Notes: generated by a model not told the origin, from the letters alone. Numbered from the stretch's first letter, positions 25,498-35,120 are shown. The stretch is DNA of 64,000 nucleotides from Albirhodobacter sp042466415 (GCF_042466415.1 NZ_JAXHCH010000002.1:372001-436000), one strand, 5' to 3'. Program-made: numbers and translations.

Positions 25498-26534
25498 CGT
25501 TTCTCACCCTTCAAAACCTCGAGAAAACCTTTGGAACCAACCGTGTGGTTAAGGATTTCTCGCTCACCGTCGAGCGCGGCGAGTTTGTGTCGTTGCTCGG
25601 GCCTTCGGGATGCGGGAAAACGACCGTGCTGCGAATGGTCGCGGGGTTCGAAACGCCGACCTCTGGCGGTATCACGATCGATAACGCTGATGTCACGGGT
25701 TTCAAACCTAATCAGCGCAATATCGGGATGGTCTTCCAATCCTATGCGCTGTTCCCGAATTTGACGGTGGCGGAGAATGTTGCGTTCGGGTTGAAGGTTA
25801 AAGGCACGCCGAAGGTTGAGCGCCTTGCCCGCGTGCAAGAGATGCTGGATCTGATCGGCCTGCCCGATTTGGGCGGGCGTTATCCTTATCAACTCTCGGG
25901 TGGGCAGCAGCAGCGTGTCGCCTTGGCGCGGGCCCTCGCGCCGCGCCCGCAGGTGCTTTTGCTCGACGAGCCACTCTCGGCGCTTGACGCAAAGATTCGC
26001 GTGTCGTTGCGCAATGAGATCCGCGAGATCCAGAAACGTCTTGGGATTACGACGATTTTCGTCACGCATGACCAAGAAGAAGCCCTGTCAATGTCGGATC
26101 GGATCGTGGTGATGCATGGCGGCGTTGCGGATCAGGTCGGCACCCCGTTCGAGATTTACAACCAACCCGCCACGCGCTTCGTGGCGCAGTTCGTGGGTAC
26201 GCTGAACACGTTGACAGGCAAGGTCGTGGATACGGCGACGGGCGGTATCCGGTTGGCGGGGCAGGATATTACACTGGGCCGACCGCTCCCCGCCGGGCCC
26301 GTGACGCTTGCCGCGCGCCCCGAGGCGATCTCGCTGACGCAAGGGGATCTGGTGATGCCTGCTTTGATTACGGGCGTTGATTTTCTCGGCTCCGTCATCC
26401 GGATCACGGCTTTGGCGGGGGGCGAGACCCTGGCCTTTGATACCTTCAACAGCCCGAGCGCCGCACCGCCGCATATCGGCGCGGAGGTGGATCTGCGCTT
26501 GAACGCCCAGGATCTGCTTGTGCTGTCCGACTGA
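25494..26534 (+). CDS. ABC transporter ATPase
   Basis: 346-residue ATPase. Walker A LGPSGCGKTT from about residue 35, Q-loop VFQSYALFPNLTV, signature QLSGGQQQRVALARAL, Walker B VLLLDEPLSALD, switch VTHDQEEA, then a TOBE domain (ALITGVDFLGSVIRITAL). Completes the SBP-permease-permease-ATPase operon 22684-26534. Confidence 0.88.
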   Translation: MTFLTLQNLEKTFGTNRVVKDFSLTVERGEFVSLLGPSGCGKTTVLRMVAGFETPTSGGITIDNADVTGFKPNQRNIGMVFQSYALFPNLTVAENVAFGLKVKGTPKVERLARVQEMLDLIGLPDLGGRYPYQLSGGQQQRVALARALAPRPQVLLLDEPLSALDAKIRVSLRNEIREIQKRLGITTIFVTHDQEEALSMSDRIVVMHGGVADQVGTPFEIYNQPATRFVAQFVGTLNTLTGKVVDTATGGIRLAGQDITLGRPLPAGPVTLAARPEAISLTQGDLVMPALITGVDFLGSVIRITALAGGETLAFDTFNSPSAAPPHIGAEVDLRLNAQDLLVLSD

Positions 26535-26614
26535 GGCTTGACGCCGCCGCTGACGCCTCCGACTATCGGCCCCGAGAACTGCCCGATGTCGGGCGGCAAG
26601 AAAGACGTAATGAG

Positions 26615-27073
26615 ATGATGACGCTTGAACGCGAAGACCCGACCCAGCCCGATCTCGCGCTGTTGCATGAACGCCATACGGAGGCGATGAACTGCGATAC
26701 TCCGCCCGAATCCGTGCATATGATCCCGGCGAGCGGGTTGAAACGACCCGATATCGCTTTCTTTGTGTTGCGCGAGTCGGGGAAGCCTTTGGCGATGGGC
26801 GCGTGGAAACTGCTGAGCGCGGCTCATGCGGAGATCAAATCGATGCATGTCCTGCAAGAGGCACGGGGCAGGGGGCTTGCGCGCCAATTTCTGCGCGACT
26901 TGATTGCGCAAGCGCGATTCGAGGGCATCGAACGTCTCTCGCTAGAGACCGGCGTCCAACCGAGCTTCATTGCGGCGCGCGGCCTTTATCTCTCGGAGGG
27001 GTTTGAGGAATGTCCGCCTTTCGGCGACTACCGGCTTGATCCCAACTCGGTGTTTATGACACGCGCCCTCTAA
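26615..27073 (+). CDS. GNAT-family N-acetyltransferase
   Basis: 152 residues with the acetyl-CoA binding pattern AEIKSMHVLQEARGRGLARQFLRDLI (Q/R-x-x-G-x-G/A) and a C-terminal LYLSEGFEECPPFGDY typical of small-molecule acetyltransferases. It follows the ABC operon by 80 bases in the same direction and could be cotranscribed. Substrate unknown. Confidence 0.8.
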   Translation: MMTLEREDPTQPDLALLHERHTEAMNCDTPPESVHMIPASGLKRPDIAFFVLRESGKPLAMGAWKLLSAAHAEIKSMHVLQEARGRGLARQFLRDLIAQARFEGIERLSLETGVQPSFIAARGLYLSEGFEECPPFGDYRLDPNSVFMTRAL

Positions 27074-27135
27074 GCTTTTGCGCATCGTCCCTCTTGCCCT
27101 TTCGCCCTCATTCGCGCAAAACGGTCGCGCAGAGT

Positions 27136-27212
27136 GGTCCCGTAGCTCAGCTGGATAGAGCAGCCGCCTTCTAAGCGGCTGGTCGGGGGTTCGAGTCCTC
27201 CCGGGATCGCCA
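27136..27212 (+). tRNA. tRNA-Arg (anticodon TCT)
   Basis: Cloverleaf folds by eye: acceptor GGTCCCG with CGGGATC, D-arm GCTC-AGCTGGATA-GAGC, anticodon stem GCCGC/GCGGC with loop CTTCTAA (anticodon TCT), T-arm with GGTTCGAGTCC, discriminator G and encoded CCA. Confidence 0.95.
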
Positions 27213-27371
27213 CTACACCCACATCTACCGACTCCCAGAAAGCGCCCGCCGAGCATCAAGTCCGGCGTCGGGACACTGATGCGCGCGGGCTCATCGGTGC
27301 GGCTTCGGGGGCTGTCGCGTCACTTGTGACCCCGCGCGCTCCTGACGGGGATCGAACAGCTGGATCAGCCA

Positions 27372-28871
27372 TCACGTGATGAGGTAAGCGATTAAAAGCG
27401 CGATGAGGGCACCAGCGGCGAGGAGGATGTGCCGACTGCTGATCCCGATGCGCGATGCAGCGCTGCGTTGATAGCGCGGGTCAAAGATCCGGGTGTGGGC
27501 GAGCCATTCCAGCACGGGTGCGCGGCGTCGCGGGCGGAGCGGCCGCAATCCGCGTTGATTGGTGGGGGGCGTCCCCTCCTGAAGCGCGGCGATTGCTTTG
27601 AGGAGGCTGCCGTGTTTTGCCCGTGCCTGCGCGATTTCCTGTTGGTGCATCCCCAGATGTTCGGCGAGGAGCGCATGAAGCTGCGCGGTAATCGCGTCTT
27701 GCTCGGCCTGATCCGATGCCAGCACCGCGATATCGCATTCGGTATCAAACCCCATCGACCTGCGGTCAATATTGCTGGAGCCCACCCGCAAAAACTTCCC
27801 ATCCGAAATCACGATTTTCGCATGCACGTAAATGTCTTCGCCCGCGTCATTCGTGGGGGAAAAAATCGCAAACCGTCCGTGCTTGTCGGCCGCTTGCAAC
27901 GCGCGGATCATCTTGTCGCGCGGGACGTTCATCGCAATATCTTCGAGCCTGTTTTGCGATTTCAAAGGGTTGATAACGATGATCTCGGGGCCGTCCTCCT
28001 CGGCGAGCCGTGACTTCAGGGCCGCAGTGAGCGTATCGGCGCAGAAATATTGCGACTCGAAATAGATATACTCGCGCGCCGATGCGATTGCGTCGAGATA
28101 CAGCGCCTCAATCTCGCAAATCGCGCCGCTGTCGGGTTGCGGCGGCTCGGTGCGTGCGATGGCCACAGGGATGTCGCGAAACTGCGGCGTAATCGATGCG
28201 GGCCAAAGCGTGTCATCGGTGCGGGGCAGGGGCGCGAGGGTTTCGTCATTCGCGCGGTCCCACCGCGCATGTGCAAGCTCGCTCAACGCCAAGGCGGCAG
28301 GGCCCGCAAGCACCGCCGTTGCATCATGCCACGGTTGCGCGATCGAGCCGTCTTTGGCTGCGCGCAGCGGATTGTTGCTGCGGTGGTCGCGGTCATCCCA
28401 CCGCCCGTCCGTCACATCAATTCCGCCACAGAACGCCGCAATACTATCCACGACAACGATTTTCTGGTGATGGCAGGCCCCAACCGGATGCCGTCCGTCG
28501 AAGGCCAGATGCACCTGCGATGGCGATAGGAATTTGACTTGAAGGGCAGGCGCGGTCTGCCCCGGCGCCAAGACGACGCCGCCGCTCCATTGCAGCAAAT
28601 AGATATCGAGCTGGGGGCAACGCGACACCAGCTCATCCAAAAACGCTCCGATGCGATTGGGGAGCCCGTCGGGCGCATTGCCGTCATCATCGCTCTCGCC
28701 CGGCAACATCTCTATTCCGAAATCGAAATCCCAGCCGATCATCAAGACGCGGTGACGTGCTTGGATCAAAGCCTCGCGCAGCGCACGAAAATACTCTTTT
28801 CCGTCTATGATCAGGCTAAGGGAAGTCGCACGTTCCACGCGCCAACACGTCCGGCCTTCGTCAAATTCCAT
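27372..28871 (-). CDS. Phospholipase D-family protein (cardiolipin-synthase-like)
   Basis: About 499 residues with two HKD motifs: HHQKIVVVD near residue 135 and HAKIVISDG near 348 followed by the GSSNIDRRSMG block. These form the phosphodiesterase/phosphatidyltransferase site. ESQYFCADTLT and NPLKSQ are also typical. The C-terminus is a single membrane anchor (ILLAAGALIALLIAYLIT), so it probably acts at the inner membrane on phospholipids. The start is uncertain; ATG 28871 is chosen over 28916. Confidence 0.85.
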   Translation of the reverse strand: MEFDEGRTCWRVERATSLSLIIDGKEYFRALREALIQARHRVLMIGWDFDFGIEMLPGESDDDGNAPDGLPNRIGAFLDELVSRCPQLDIYLLQWSGGVVLAPGQTAPALQVKFLSPSQVHLAFDGRHPVGACHHQKIVVVDSIAAFCGGIDVTDGRWDDRDHRSNNPLRAAKDGSIAQPWHDATAVLAGPAALALSELAHARWDRANDETLAPLPRTDDTLWPASITPQFRDIPVAIARTEPPQPDSGAICEIEALYLDAIASAREYIYFESQYFCADTLTAALKSRLAEEDGPEIIVINPLKSQNRLEDIAMNVPRDKMIRALQAADKHGRFAIFSPTNDAGEDIYVHAKIVISDGKFLRVGSSNIDRRSMGFDTECDIAVLASDQAEQDAITAQLHALLAEHLGMHQQEIAQARAKHGSLLKAIAALQEGTPPTNQRGLRPLRPRRRAPVLEWLAHTRIFDPRYQRSAASRIGISSRHILLAAGALIALLIAYLIT

Positions 28872-29213
28872 CGGGTCAGTCCTTGCTCGGTTTCCACCAT
28901 CATAGCTGTGGAGCATGTCAGTCTTTCGAAGATTTGATGTCTTGGCCCGATTTTCTCAAAAGCTAGGTCCGGACATTCCGTTTCGGGACGACCGTTTTTA
29001 GGCGCGGTTCGCCGCACTGTGGCATCTTGGGCTGTGTATCGCAAAGCCCAACGCGGTGACGCTGAGAAAGATCCGCACGATATTATGTATCTCGGCAATA
29101 CGATTCTCGTGTGAGTGCAAACTTTAAGTTCTTGCATACAATATAATTGACACAGTATTGCCCCTCGGTCAGACTGCTCACAGATCACTTGAGGACTTTG
29201 GGAGGAGACTTCG
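28872..29213. other. Promoter region of the malonate operon
   Basis: No gene seen. AT content rises towards 29130-29160, where a MatR-like operator and likely promoter lie. Confidence 0.5.
29131..29142 (+). promoter_or_regulatory. MatR-like operator
   Basis: CTTGCATACAAT matches 10 of 12 bases of ATTGTATACAAT, the operator I recall for the GntR-type malonate regulator MatR of Rhizobium leguminosarum. It is 71 bases before the first malonate gene. Confidence 0.5.
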
Positions 29214-30221
29214 ATGACTTTGACGAAAAATATGACCTTCACGAAAACACGCATGTTCACCACCGCGCTCGCGACGGCGGGCATTGCGCTTTGCGCGCAG
29301 GCGGCGTCGGCCACGGAATTGCGGCTGTCGCATCAATTCGCCCCGGGCGATCTGCGCCACAAAATCGCGCAGATGGTGGCCGATGACGTCGCCGCGGCGG
29401 ATGTCGACCTGACGATCAAGATTTTCCCGTCAGGATCTTTGTTCAAAGCGACAGAGCAATATACCCCGCTGACCCGCGGCCAGTTGGACATGACGGTTCT
29501 GCCGCTGTCCTATGCTGGGGGTCAGCATCCTGAATTCAACCTGACGCTGATGCCGGGACTCGTAAAAAGCCACGCCCATGCGGCGCGTCTTTCAGCCTCG
29601 CCGTTCATGGAGGGGATCGAGGAGATCCTGAATGGCGATGATGTGAAAACGCTGGTTCATGGCTATTTGGCGGGCGGTTTCGCGAGCACAGGTGAGTGCA
29701 TCCGGCGCCCCGAAGATGTGTCGGGCATGACGGTGCGCGCAGCGGGCAAGGGCTTTGAGGAGATGATGCAGGCCGCGGGCGCGTCCATCGCCTCGATGCC
29801 GTCCTCGGAAGCTTATAACGCGATGCAGCAAAACGTGTTGCAGGGCCTTAATACCTCATCATCGTCCTTCGTGTCATTCCGCCTGCAAGAGCTTGCGAAA
29901 TGCTACACCCCTGCGGGCGATGTCGCGCTTTGGTTCATGTACCAGCCGATGATGATCAACAAAACGACCTTCGACGACCTCACGCCCGAGCAGCAAGAGG
30001 CCTTGATGGCCGCATCGGCAAAGGCTGAGGCGTATTATCTTGAGGAGGCGGCCAAGGAGGATCTCGAATCCGAGGAGATCTTCGCGGCAGCCGGAGTTGA
30101 GATTGCGAAGATGACGCAAGACGATTTTGACGCATGGCGCGCCGTGGCCGAGACCAGCTCCTACACCTCGTTTGAGGGCCGCGGCAAAGAGCTTCTCGAT
30201 CTGGCACTTTCGGTAGAGTGA
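29214..30221 (+). CDS. matP: TRAP transporter substrate-binding protein, probably for malonate
   Basis: DctP-family periplasmic protein of 335 residues. Signal peptide (FTTALATAGIALCAQAASA), then LRLSHQFAPGDLRHKIAQM, IFPSGSLFKATEQYTPLTRGQLDM, and ITGM-like VSGMTVRAAGKGFEEMMQA. The malonate assignment comes from the operon: matQ, matM, malonyl-CoA decarboxylase and malonyl-CoA synthetase follow, the order known from rhizobial matPQMAB. Start ATG 29214 after GGAGGAG. Confidence 0.83.
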   Translation: MTLTKNMTFTKTRMFTTALATAGIALCAQAASATELRLSHQFAPGDLRHKIAQMVADDVAAADVDLTIKIFPSGSLFKATEQYTPLTRGQLDMTVLPLSYAGGQHPEFNLTLMPGLVKSHAHAARLSASPFMEGIEEILNGDDVKTLVHGYLAGGFASTGECIRRPEDVSGMTVRAAGKGFEEMMQAAGASIASMPSSEAYNAMQQNVLQGLNTSSSSFVSFRLQELAKCYTPAGDVALWFMYQPMMINKTTFDDLTPEQQEALMAASAKAEAYYLEEAAKEDLESEEIFAAAGVEIAKMTQDDFDAWRAVAETSSYTSFEGRGKELLDLALSVE

Positions 30222-30228
30222 GACACAA

Positions 30229-30264
30229 GCCCGTGCCGTAATCTCGCGGCGCGGGCGTTTTTTT
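30229..30264 (+). terminator. Attenuator-type terminator after matP
   Basis: GCCCGTGCCG (30229-30238) pairs with CGGCGCGGGC (30247-30256), followed by G and seven Ts. It should reduce transcription into the membrane-subunit genes and so favour an excess of binding protein. Confidence 0.75.
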
Positions 30265-30277
30265 CAGGGAGGGGCCG

Positions 30278-30823
30278 ATGTCTCACATAACCCAACCGGT
30301 CGCGCCGCCGACATGCAACGGCTTCGTGCGGGGCGTGCGTGCTGTGTCGACCGTCTGCGGATGGATCGCGGCTGCGTTCACGGTCATCGCGCTTTTTGTG
30401 ACCTGCCATATGATCTTTGATCGTGCGGTCATGGGCAATTCAACAATCTGGCAAACCGAGGCGGTGATCTATCTGATGATCGGCGCAGCGACGATTGGTT
30501 TGCCTTATGTGCAAACGCTGCGCGGGCATGTGAATGTTGATCTCATTCCGATGATGTTGCCGCCGCATATCCGTATCCACCTCGCCTATGTCGTGATGAT
30601 CGCGTCGATTGCGGTGATCGCATTGGTGGCTTGGTATAGTTTCGATGTCTGGCATCAAGCGTTCGAGCGCGGCTGGAAATCACCGACAGTCTGGGGCCCG
30701 CCGCTGTGGATTCCCTATCTCACGCTACCAATCGGATTTGGCCTGTTCTTGTTGCAGTTGATTGCGGATCTGGTGGCGCTGGTCATTGGCGAAGACACCG
30801 CATTTGGCATGGGGGAAAGCTGA
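30278..30823 (+). CDS. matQ: TRAP transporter small membrane subunit
   Basis: DctQ-type protein, 181 residues, with four hydrophobic segments (for example VCGWIAAAFTVIALFVTCHMI and AYVVMIASIAVIALVAWYSF) and the motif WQTEAVIYLMIGAATIGLPYVQTLRGHVNVD characteristic of the family. Forms the membrane complex with the large subunit encoded one base downstream. Confidence 0.87.
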   Translation: MSHITQPVAPPTCNGFVRGVRAVSTVCGWIAAAFTVIALFVTCHMIFDRAVMGNSTIWQTEAVIYLMIGAATIGLPYVQTLRGHVNVDLIPMMLPPHIRIHLAYVVMIASIAVIALVAWYSFDVWHQAFERGWKSPTVWGPPLWIPYLTLPIGFGLFLLQLIADLVALVIGEDTAFGMGES

Positions 30824-30824
30824 T

Positions 30825-32138
30825 ATGGATCCGCTGGCTCTTGGTCTTCTCGTCGCTGTCTCGACGATCTTTATTCTATTCTCTGGCGTTTCGGTTGCGG
30901 TTGGCTTGCTGATTGTGTCTGCGTTGTTCCTGCTCATCTTCGACGGCTCGCGCTCGCTTGAAATGATGCCGGAGATTTTCTTCGCCGATCTCAACAGCTT
31001 CACCATCCTCTCAATCCCGATGTTCATCATCATGGGCGCGGCGGTCGCGTCTACGCGGGCGGGCGCGGATTTGTTTGAGGCGCTGGAGCGATGGTTGACC
31101 CGCGTGCCCGGTGGGCTCGTGGTCTCCAATCTCGGCGCGTGCGCCTTGTTCGCCGCAATGTCGGGATCTAGCCCGGCGACCTGTGCGGCAATCGGAAAAA
31201 TGGGCATCCCCGAGATGCAAAAACGGGGGTATCCTGACGGCGTGGCCGCAGGTTCGATTGCGGCGGGCGGCACATTGGGGATCTTGATCCCGCCTTCGGT
31301 CACGATGATCGTCTACGGGATCGCGACGGAGACCTCTATCGGCCGTTTGTTCTTGTCGGGTATTTTGCCGGGGGTGCTGCTGACGGTGCTGTTCATGGCG
31401 TGGTCGATCTATGCGACTTGGCGCTCTGGGAATGCGGCCGTGCTGTCGCCGCGCAGCTATTCGCTCAAAGAAAAGCTCGAAATTTTGCCGCGGGTCGTGC
31501 CTTTCGTGATCGTCATCATCGGAGTTCTCTACGCGATGTATGGCGGGATCGCGACGACGTCGGAGACGGCGGCGGTTGGGGCGATCTTGTGCCTCGGGAT
31601 GGCGATTGTAATCTACCGGATGTGGAATCCGCGCTCGATCTGGGCGGTGCTGCGCGACAGCACGCGGGAATCGGTGATGATCTTGTTCATCATGGCGGCC
31701 GCGGGGGTGTTCTCCTACATGATGTCGTCATTGTTCATCACGCAATCGGTGGCGCAATGGATCGCGGATCTGGCGGTAAACCGTTGGGTGCTGATGGGGA
31801 TTATCAACCTTTTCTTGCTTGTTGCGGGTTTCTTCTTGCCGCCTGTGGCTGTGATCTTGATGACCGCGCCGATCTTGATGCCGATCTTGGAGGCCGCGCA
31901 ATTCGACCCATACTGGTTCGCAGTCATCCTGACGATCAACATGGAAATCGGCCTCATCACGCCGCCTGTTGGCCTCAACCTGTTCGTGATCAATTCGATT
32001 GCGCCGAAAATCCCCCTCAAAACCATCCTGTTGGGCTCGTTGCCCTATGTTGGCTGCATGTTCTTGGCGATCTTGATCCTGTGCTTCGTGCCGGAACTGG
32101 CGACTTGGCTGCCTGACGCAGTGATGGGGCCAATGTAA
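30825..32138 (+). CDS. matM: TRAP transporter large membrane subunit
   Basis: DctM-type permease, 437 residues, about twelve membrane segments. Family motifs SIPMFIIMGAAVASTRAG, SGSSPATCAAIGKMGIPEMQKRGY, GTLGILIPPSVTMIVYG and MEIGLITPPVGLNLFVI are all visible. Starts at ATG 30825 immediately after matQ. Confidence 0.9.
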   Translation: MDPLALGLLVAVSTIFILFSGVSVAVGLLIVSALFLLIFDGSRSLEMMPEIFFADLNSFTILSIPMFIIMGAAVASTRAGADLFEALERWLTRVPGGLVVSNLGACALFAAMSGSSPATCAAIGKMGIPEMQKRGYPDGVAAGSIAAGGTLGILIPPSVTMIVYGIATETSIGRLFLSGILPGVLLTVLFMAWSIYATWRSGNAAVLSPRSYSLKEKLEILPRVVPFVIVIIGVLYAMYGGIATTSETAAVGAILCLGMAIVIYRMWNPRSIWAVLRDSTRESVMILFIMAAAGVFSYMMSSLFITQSVAQWIADLAVNRWVLMGIINLFLLVAGFFLPPVAVILMTAPILMPILEAAQFDPYWFAVILTINMEIGLITPPVGLNLFVINSIAPKIPLKTILLGSLPYVGCMFLAILILCFVPELATWLPDAVMGPM

Positions 32139-32150
32139 GGAGACCTAAAC

Positions 32151-33458
32151 GTGAGCCATATCACCTTCTTTTCCGACATAATGTCGACCTTGTTTGAGCG
32201 TGGCATGGGCAAGCCGTCCAATGCCAGCCGCGTCCCGATGATCGATCTGTGCACCGCACTTTTATCGCCGCAAGGGGAGGTGTCGGGGACGCGGCTGGCG
32301 CGCGAGGTGCTGGGCAAATATCGCTCATTGGATCACGACGGGCGGCGCGATTTCTTCCGCTATCTCGCCACCGATCTTGATTTGGATACGGAGGCGGTCG
32401 CGCAGGCGGCCAAAGCCTACGGCGAGACGCGCGATGCGGCCAATCTCGCGAAGCTGTGCCGCGAGGCGGAGCCGCGCCGACAGGAGTTGCTGCGCCGCCT
32501 CAATCAGGCGACAGGTGCCACGCAAGACCTTGTGCGGATGCGGCTGGATTTGCTTGGCATGATCAAGGACGAGCCCGATTTGGCCGTGATTGATCCTGAT
32601 TTCCGGCACCTATTCGCAAGCTGGTTCAATCGGGGCTTCCTCGTGTTGCGCCCGATTGACTGGCGGACCCCTGCGAACATCCTTGAGAAGATCATCGAAT
32701 ATGAGGCGGTTCATGCGATCGATGATTGGGATGATCTTCAACGCCGCCTTCGCCCCGTGGATCGCCGCTGTTTCGCGTTCTTCCATCCGGCGATGGCGGA
32801 GGAGCCGCTTATTTTCGTCGAGGTCGCGCTGACCAAGGGCATTGCCGGTTCGGTGCAGGACCTCTTGGCCGAAGAACGTGCCGCTTTGGACGAGGCGGAT
32901 CTGGATACGGCCGTCTTCTACTCGATCTCCAACTGTCAGGCGGGGCTTGCGGGCATTTCCTTCGGCAATTCGCTGATCAAACAGGTTGTCGAGGAGCTCA
33001 AGCGCGACCTGCCGCAGGTGAAGCGGTTTGTGACCCTCTCGCCAGTTCCGGGCTTTGCGGGGTGGCTGGCGGAGATTGCGCCTGACAATGCCGAGGCGGG
33101 CGAGTTGCTGCGTGCCGCGCAAACGGGTGACGCGGCGCAGATAAAACCTCTCACCGCGAGCCTCAAGCGCCTTTGCGCCTACTACCTCGCGGAGGTGAAG
33201 GGGCGCAAAGGATTGCCCGCCGACCCCGTCGCGCGGTTCCATTTGAGCAACGGCGCATCGCTGCATGATGTGCACGCACTGGCCGACACCTCGCCCAATG
33301 GATTGCGCAAATCCTGCACGGCGATGGTGAACTATTACTACGATCTCGCAAAGGTCGAACAGAACAACGAGAGCTTCGTCACCCAAAACAAAGTGACACT
33401 CTCGAAACAGGTGAAGGCTCTGGTCGAGCAGAGCGAAATGACAGGAAAATCCTCATGA
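32151..33458 (+). CDS. matA: Malonyl-CoA decarboxylase
   Basis: 435 residues matching the malonyl-CoA decarboxylase family, which converts malonyl-CoA to acetyl-CoA and CO2. Visible blocks include HLFASWFNRGFLVLRPIDWRTP, CFAFFHPAMAEEPLIFVEVALTKG, FYSISNCQAGLAGISFGNSLIKQV and the catalytic-domain end FHLSNGASLHDVHALADTSPNGL. Twelve bases after matM and overlapping matB by 4 bases. Confidence 0.92.
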   Translation: MSHITFFSDIMSTLFERGMGKPSNASRVPMIDLCTALLSPQGEVSGTRLAREVLGKYRSLDHDGRRDFFRYLATDLDLDTEAVAQAAKAYGETRDAANLAKLCREAEPRRQELLRRLNQATGATQDLVRMRLDLLGMIKDEPDLAVIDPDFRHLFASWFNRGFLVLRPIDWRTPANILEKIIEYEAVHAIDDWDDLQRRLRPVDRRCFAFFHPAMAEEPLIFVEVALTKGIAGSVQDLLAEERAALDEADLDTAVFYSISNCQAGLAGISFGNSLIKQVVEELKRDLPQVKRFVTLSPVPGFAGWLAEIAPDNAEAGELLRAAQTGDAAQIKPLTASLKRLCAYYLAEVKGRKGLPADPVARFHLSNGASLHDVHALADTSPNGLRKSCTAMVNYYYDLAKVEQNNESFVTQNKVTLSKQVKALVEQSEMTGKSS

Positions 33459-34975
33459 CCAACCCGCTTTACGATGCGCTCATCGCCCCGCTCGCCAATC
33501 GCACGACACCCGTTTTGACGGATAGCACGGGCGCCGAGATGACCGGTGCAAAGCTGCATGCCAAAGCGCTTTCCTACGCGGCGGCGCTCTGCAGTTTGGG
33601 GCTTAAACCGGGGGATCGCCTCGCGGTCCAGATCGACAAATCCGCGCAAGCGCTGGCGCTCTATTGCGGGGCGCTTGCGGCGGGGATTGTGTTTTTGCCG
33701 CTCAATACGGCCTATACGGCGGCGGAGGTGGAGTATTTCGTCGCAAATTCCGGCGCGGCGTTGCTGGTGGGCGCGCCTGACAAGCAAGACGAGCTCGCGC
33801 AGGTCGCGGCGCGCAACGGTGCGCGGTTTGAAACGCTCGACGCATTGGGGGAGGGCAGCCTGACCGATATTGCGCGGCTCATCGGCCCAAGCTTCACACC
33901 GGTTGCGCGCGCGGCGGATGATCTCGCGGCGATCCTCTACACCTCTGGCACGACGGGGCGATCAAAGGGGGCGATGCTGACGCAGGCGAACTTGTTGTCC
34001 AACTGCGATGTGCTGATGGCGGAATGGCGCTTCACGGATCAAGATGTGCTTTTGCATATGCTGCCGATTTTCCACACGCACGGTCTGTTTGTCGCAACAA
34101 ATGTCGTCCTGCGGGCGGGCGGGCGCATGATCTTCCTTGCTGGGTTCAAGGTGGATCAGGCGCTGAAGTTCCTACCGCAGGCGACCACGATGATGGGTGT
34201 GCCGACATTCTACACACGGCTTTTGGATTCGCCCGAGTTCACGCGCGATCTGGTGGCCCATATGCGTCTGTTCACCTCCGGCTCGGCGCCGCTGCTGGCT
34301 GAAACGCATGAGGAATTTGAGGGGCGCACAGGGCACCGGATTCTGGAGCGCTACGGGATGACCGAGACAAATATGAACACCTCCAACCCCTATGACGGCG
34401 AGCGCCGCGCGGGGACGGTTGGCTTCCCGTTGCAAGGTGTCGAGGTGAAAATCACCGATCCGAACACAGGCGAGGAAGTGCCGCGTGGAACCGCGGGCAT
34501 GATCGAGGTGCGGGGACCGAATGTGTTTAAAGGCTATTGGGAAATGCCGGAGAAAACCCGTGAGGAGCTGCGTGAAAACGGCTTCTTCATAACGGGCGAC
34601 ATCGGGCAGATCGATGCGGATGGCTATATCAGTATCGTTGGCCGACAGAAGGATTTGATCATCACGGGCGGCTATAATGTCTATCCCAAGGAGATCGAGT
34701 TGATCCTCGATGAGCAAGAGGGCGTGTTGGAAAGTGCGGTCATCGGCGTGCCACATCCTGATTTCGGGGAGGCTGTCGTGGGCGTCTTGGTGCCGCGCGC
34801 GGGGGCGAAACCTGATCTCGACGCGATCAAGGCGGCAATGGGCGAGAGCCTCGCGAAGTTTAAACAGCCCAAGACCCTTGTCGAGGTTGCCGAATTGCCG
34901 CGCAACACGATGGGCAAGGTGCAAAAGAACCTTCTGCGTCAAGAGTTCGACGCGATGTTCAAGGTGGATGCCTGA
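33455..34975 (+). CDS. matB: Malonyl-CoA synthetase
   Basis: AMP-forming acyl-CoA ligase of 506 residues. P-loop-like ILYTSGTTGRSKGAM, HTHGLFVATN, the motif YGMTETNMNTSNPYDGERR as in malonyl-CoA synthetases, FFITGDIGQID, GYNVYPKEIE and C-terminal PRNTMGKVQKN with the catalytic Lys. Activates imported malonate to malonyl-CoA for the decarboxylase encoded upstream. A terminator follows at 35038. Confidence 0.92.
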   Translation: MTNPLYDALIAPLANRTTPVLTDSTGAEMTGAKLHAKALSYAAALCSLGLKPGDRLAVQIDKSAQALALYCGALAAGIVFLPLNTAYTAAEVEYFVANSGAALLVGAPDKQDELAQVAARNGARFETLDALGEGSLTDIARLIGPSFTPVARAADDLAAILYTSGTTGRSKGAMLTQANLLSNCDVLMAEWRFTDQDVLLHMLPIFHTHGLFVATNVVLRAGGRMIFLAGFKVDQALKFLPQATTMMGVPTFYTRLLDSPEFTRDLVAHMRLFTSGSAPLLAETHEEFEGRTGHRILERYGMTETNMNTSNPYDGERRAGTVGFPLQGVEVKITDPNTGEEVPRGTAGMIEVRGPNVFKGYWEMPEKTREELRENGFFITGDIGQIDADGYISIVGRQKDLIITGGYNVYPKEIELILDEQEGVLESAVIGVPHPDFGEAVVGVLVPRAGAKPDLDAIKAAMGESLAKFKQPKTLVEVAELPRNTMGKVQKNLLRQEFDAMFKVDA

Positions 34976-35037
34976 CGCGAATTTGTCTCTGCGTTGCGAC
35001 CGGCTGGCAAATTCCGCCTTTTTATGAAGCAAACATC

Positions 35038-35065
35038 AGCACGCGCGGGGGCATCCGCGCGTGCT
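35038..35065 (+). terminator. Terminator of the malonate operon
   Basis: AGCACGCGCGG (35038-35048) pairs exactly with CCGCGCGTGCT (35055-35065), followed by TTCTGTGT. Lies 63 bases after matB. Confidence 0.7.
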
Positions 35066-35120
35066 TTCTGTGTCGTGTGAAGGCCACGCGCGCTTCGGTA
35101 GAAAACTTCGCCCGCCGCCA

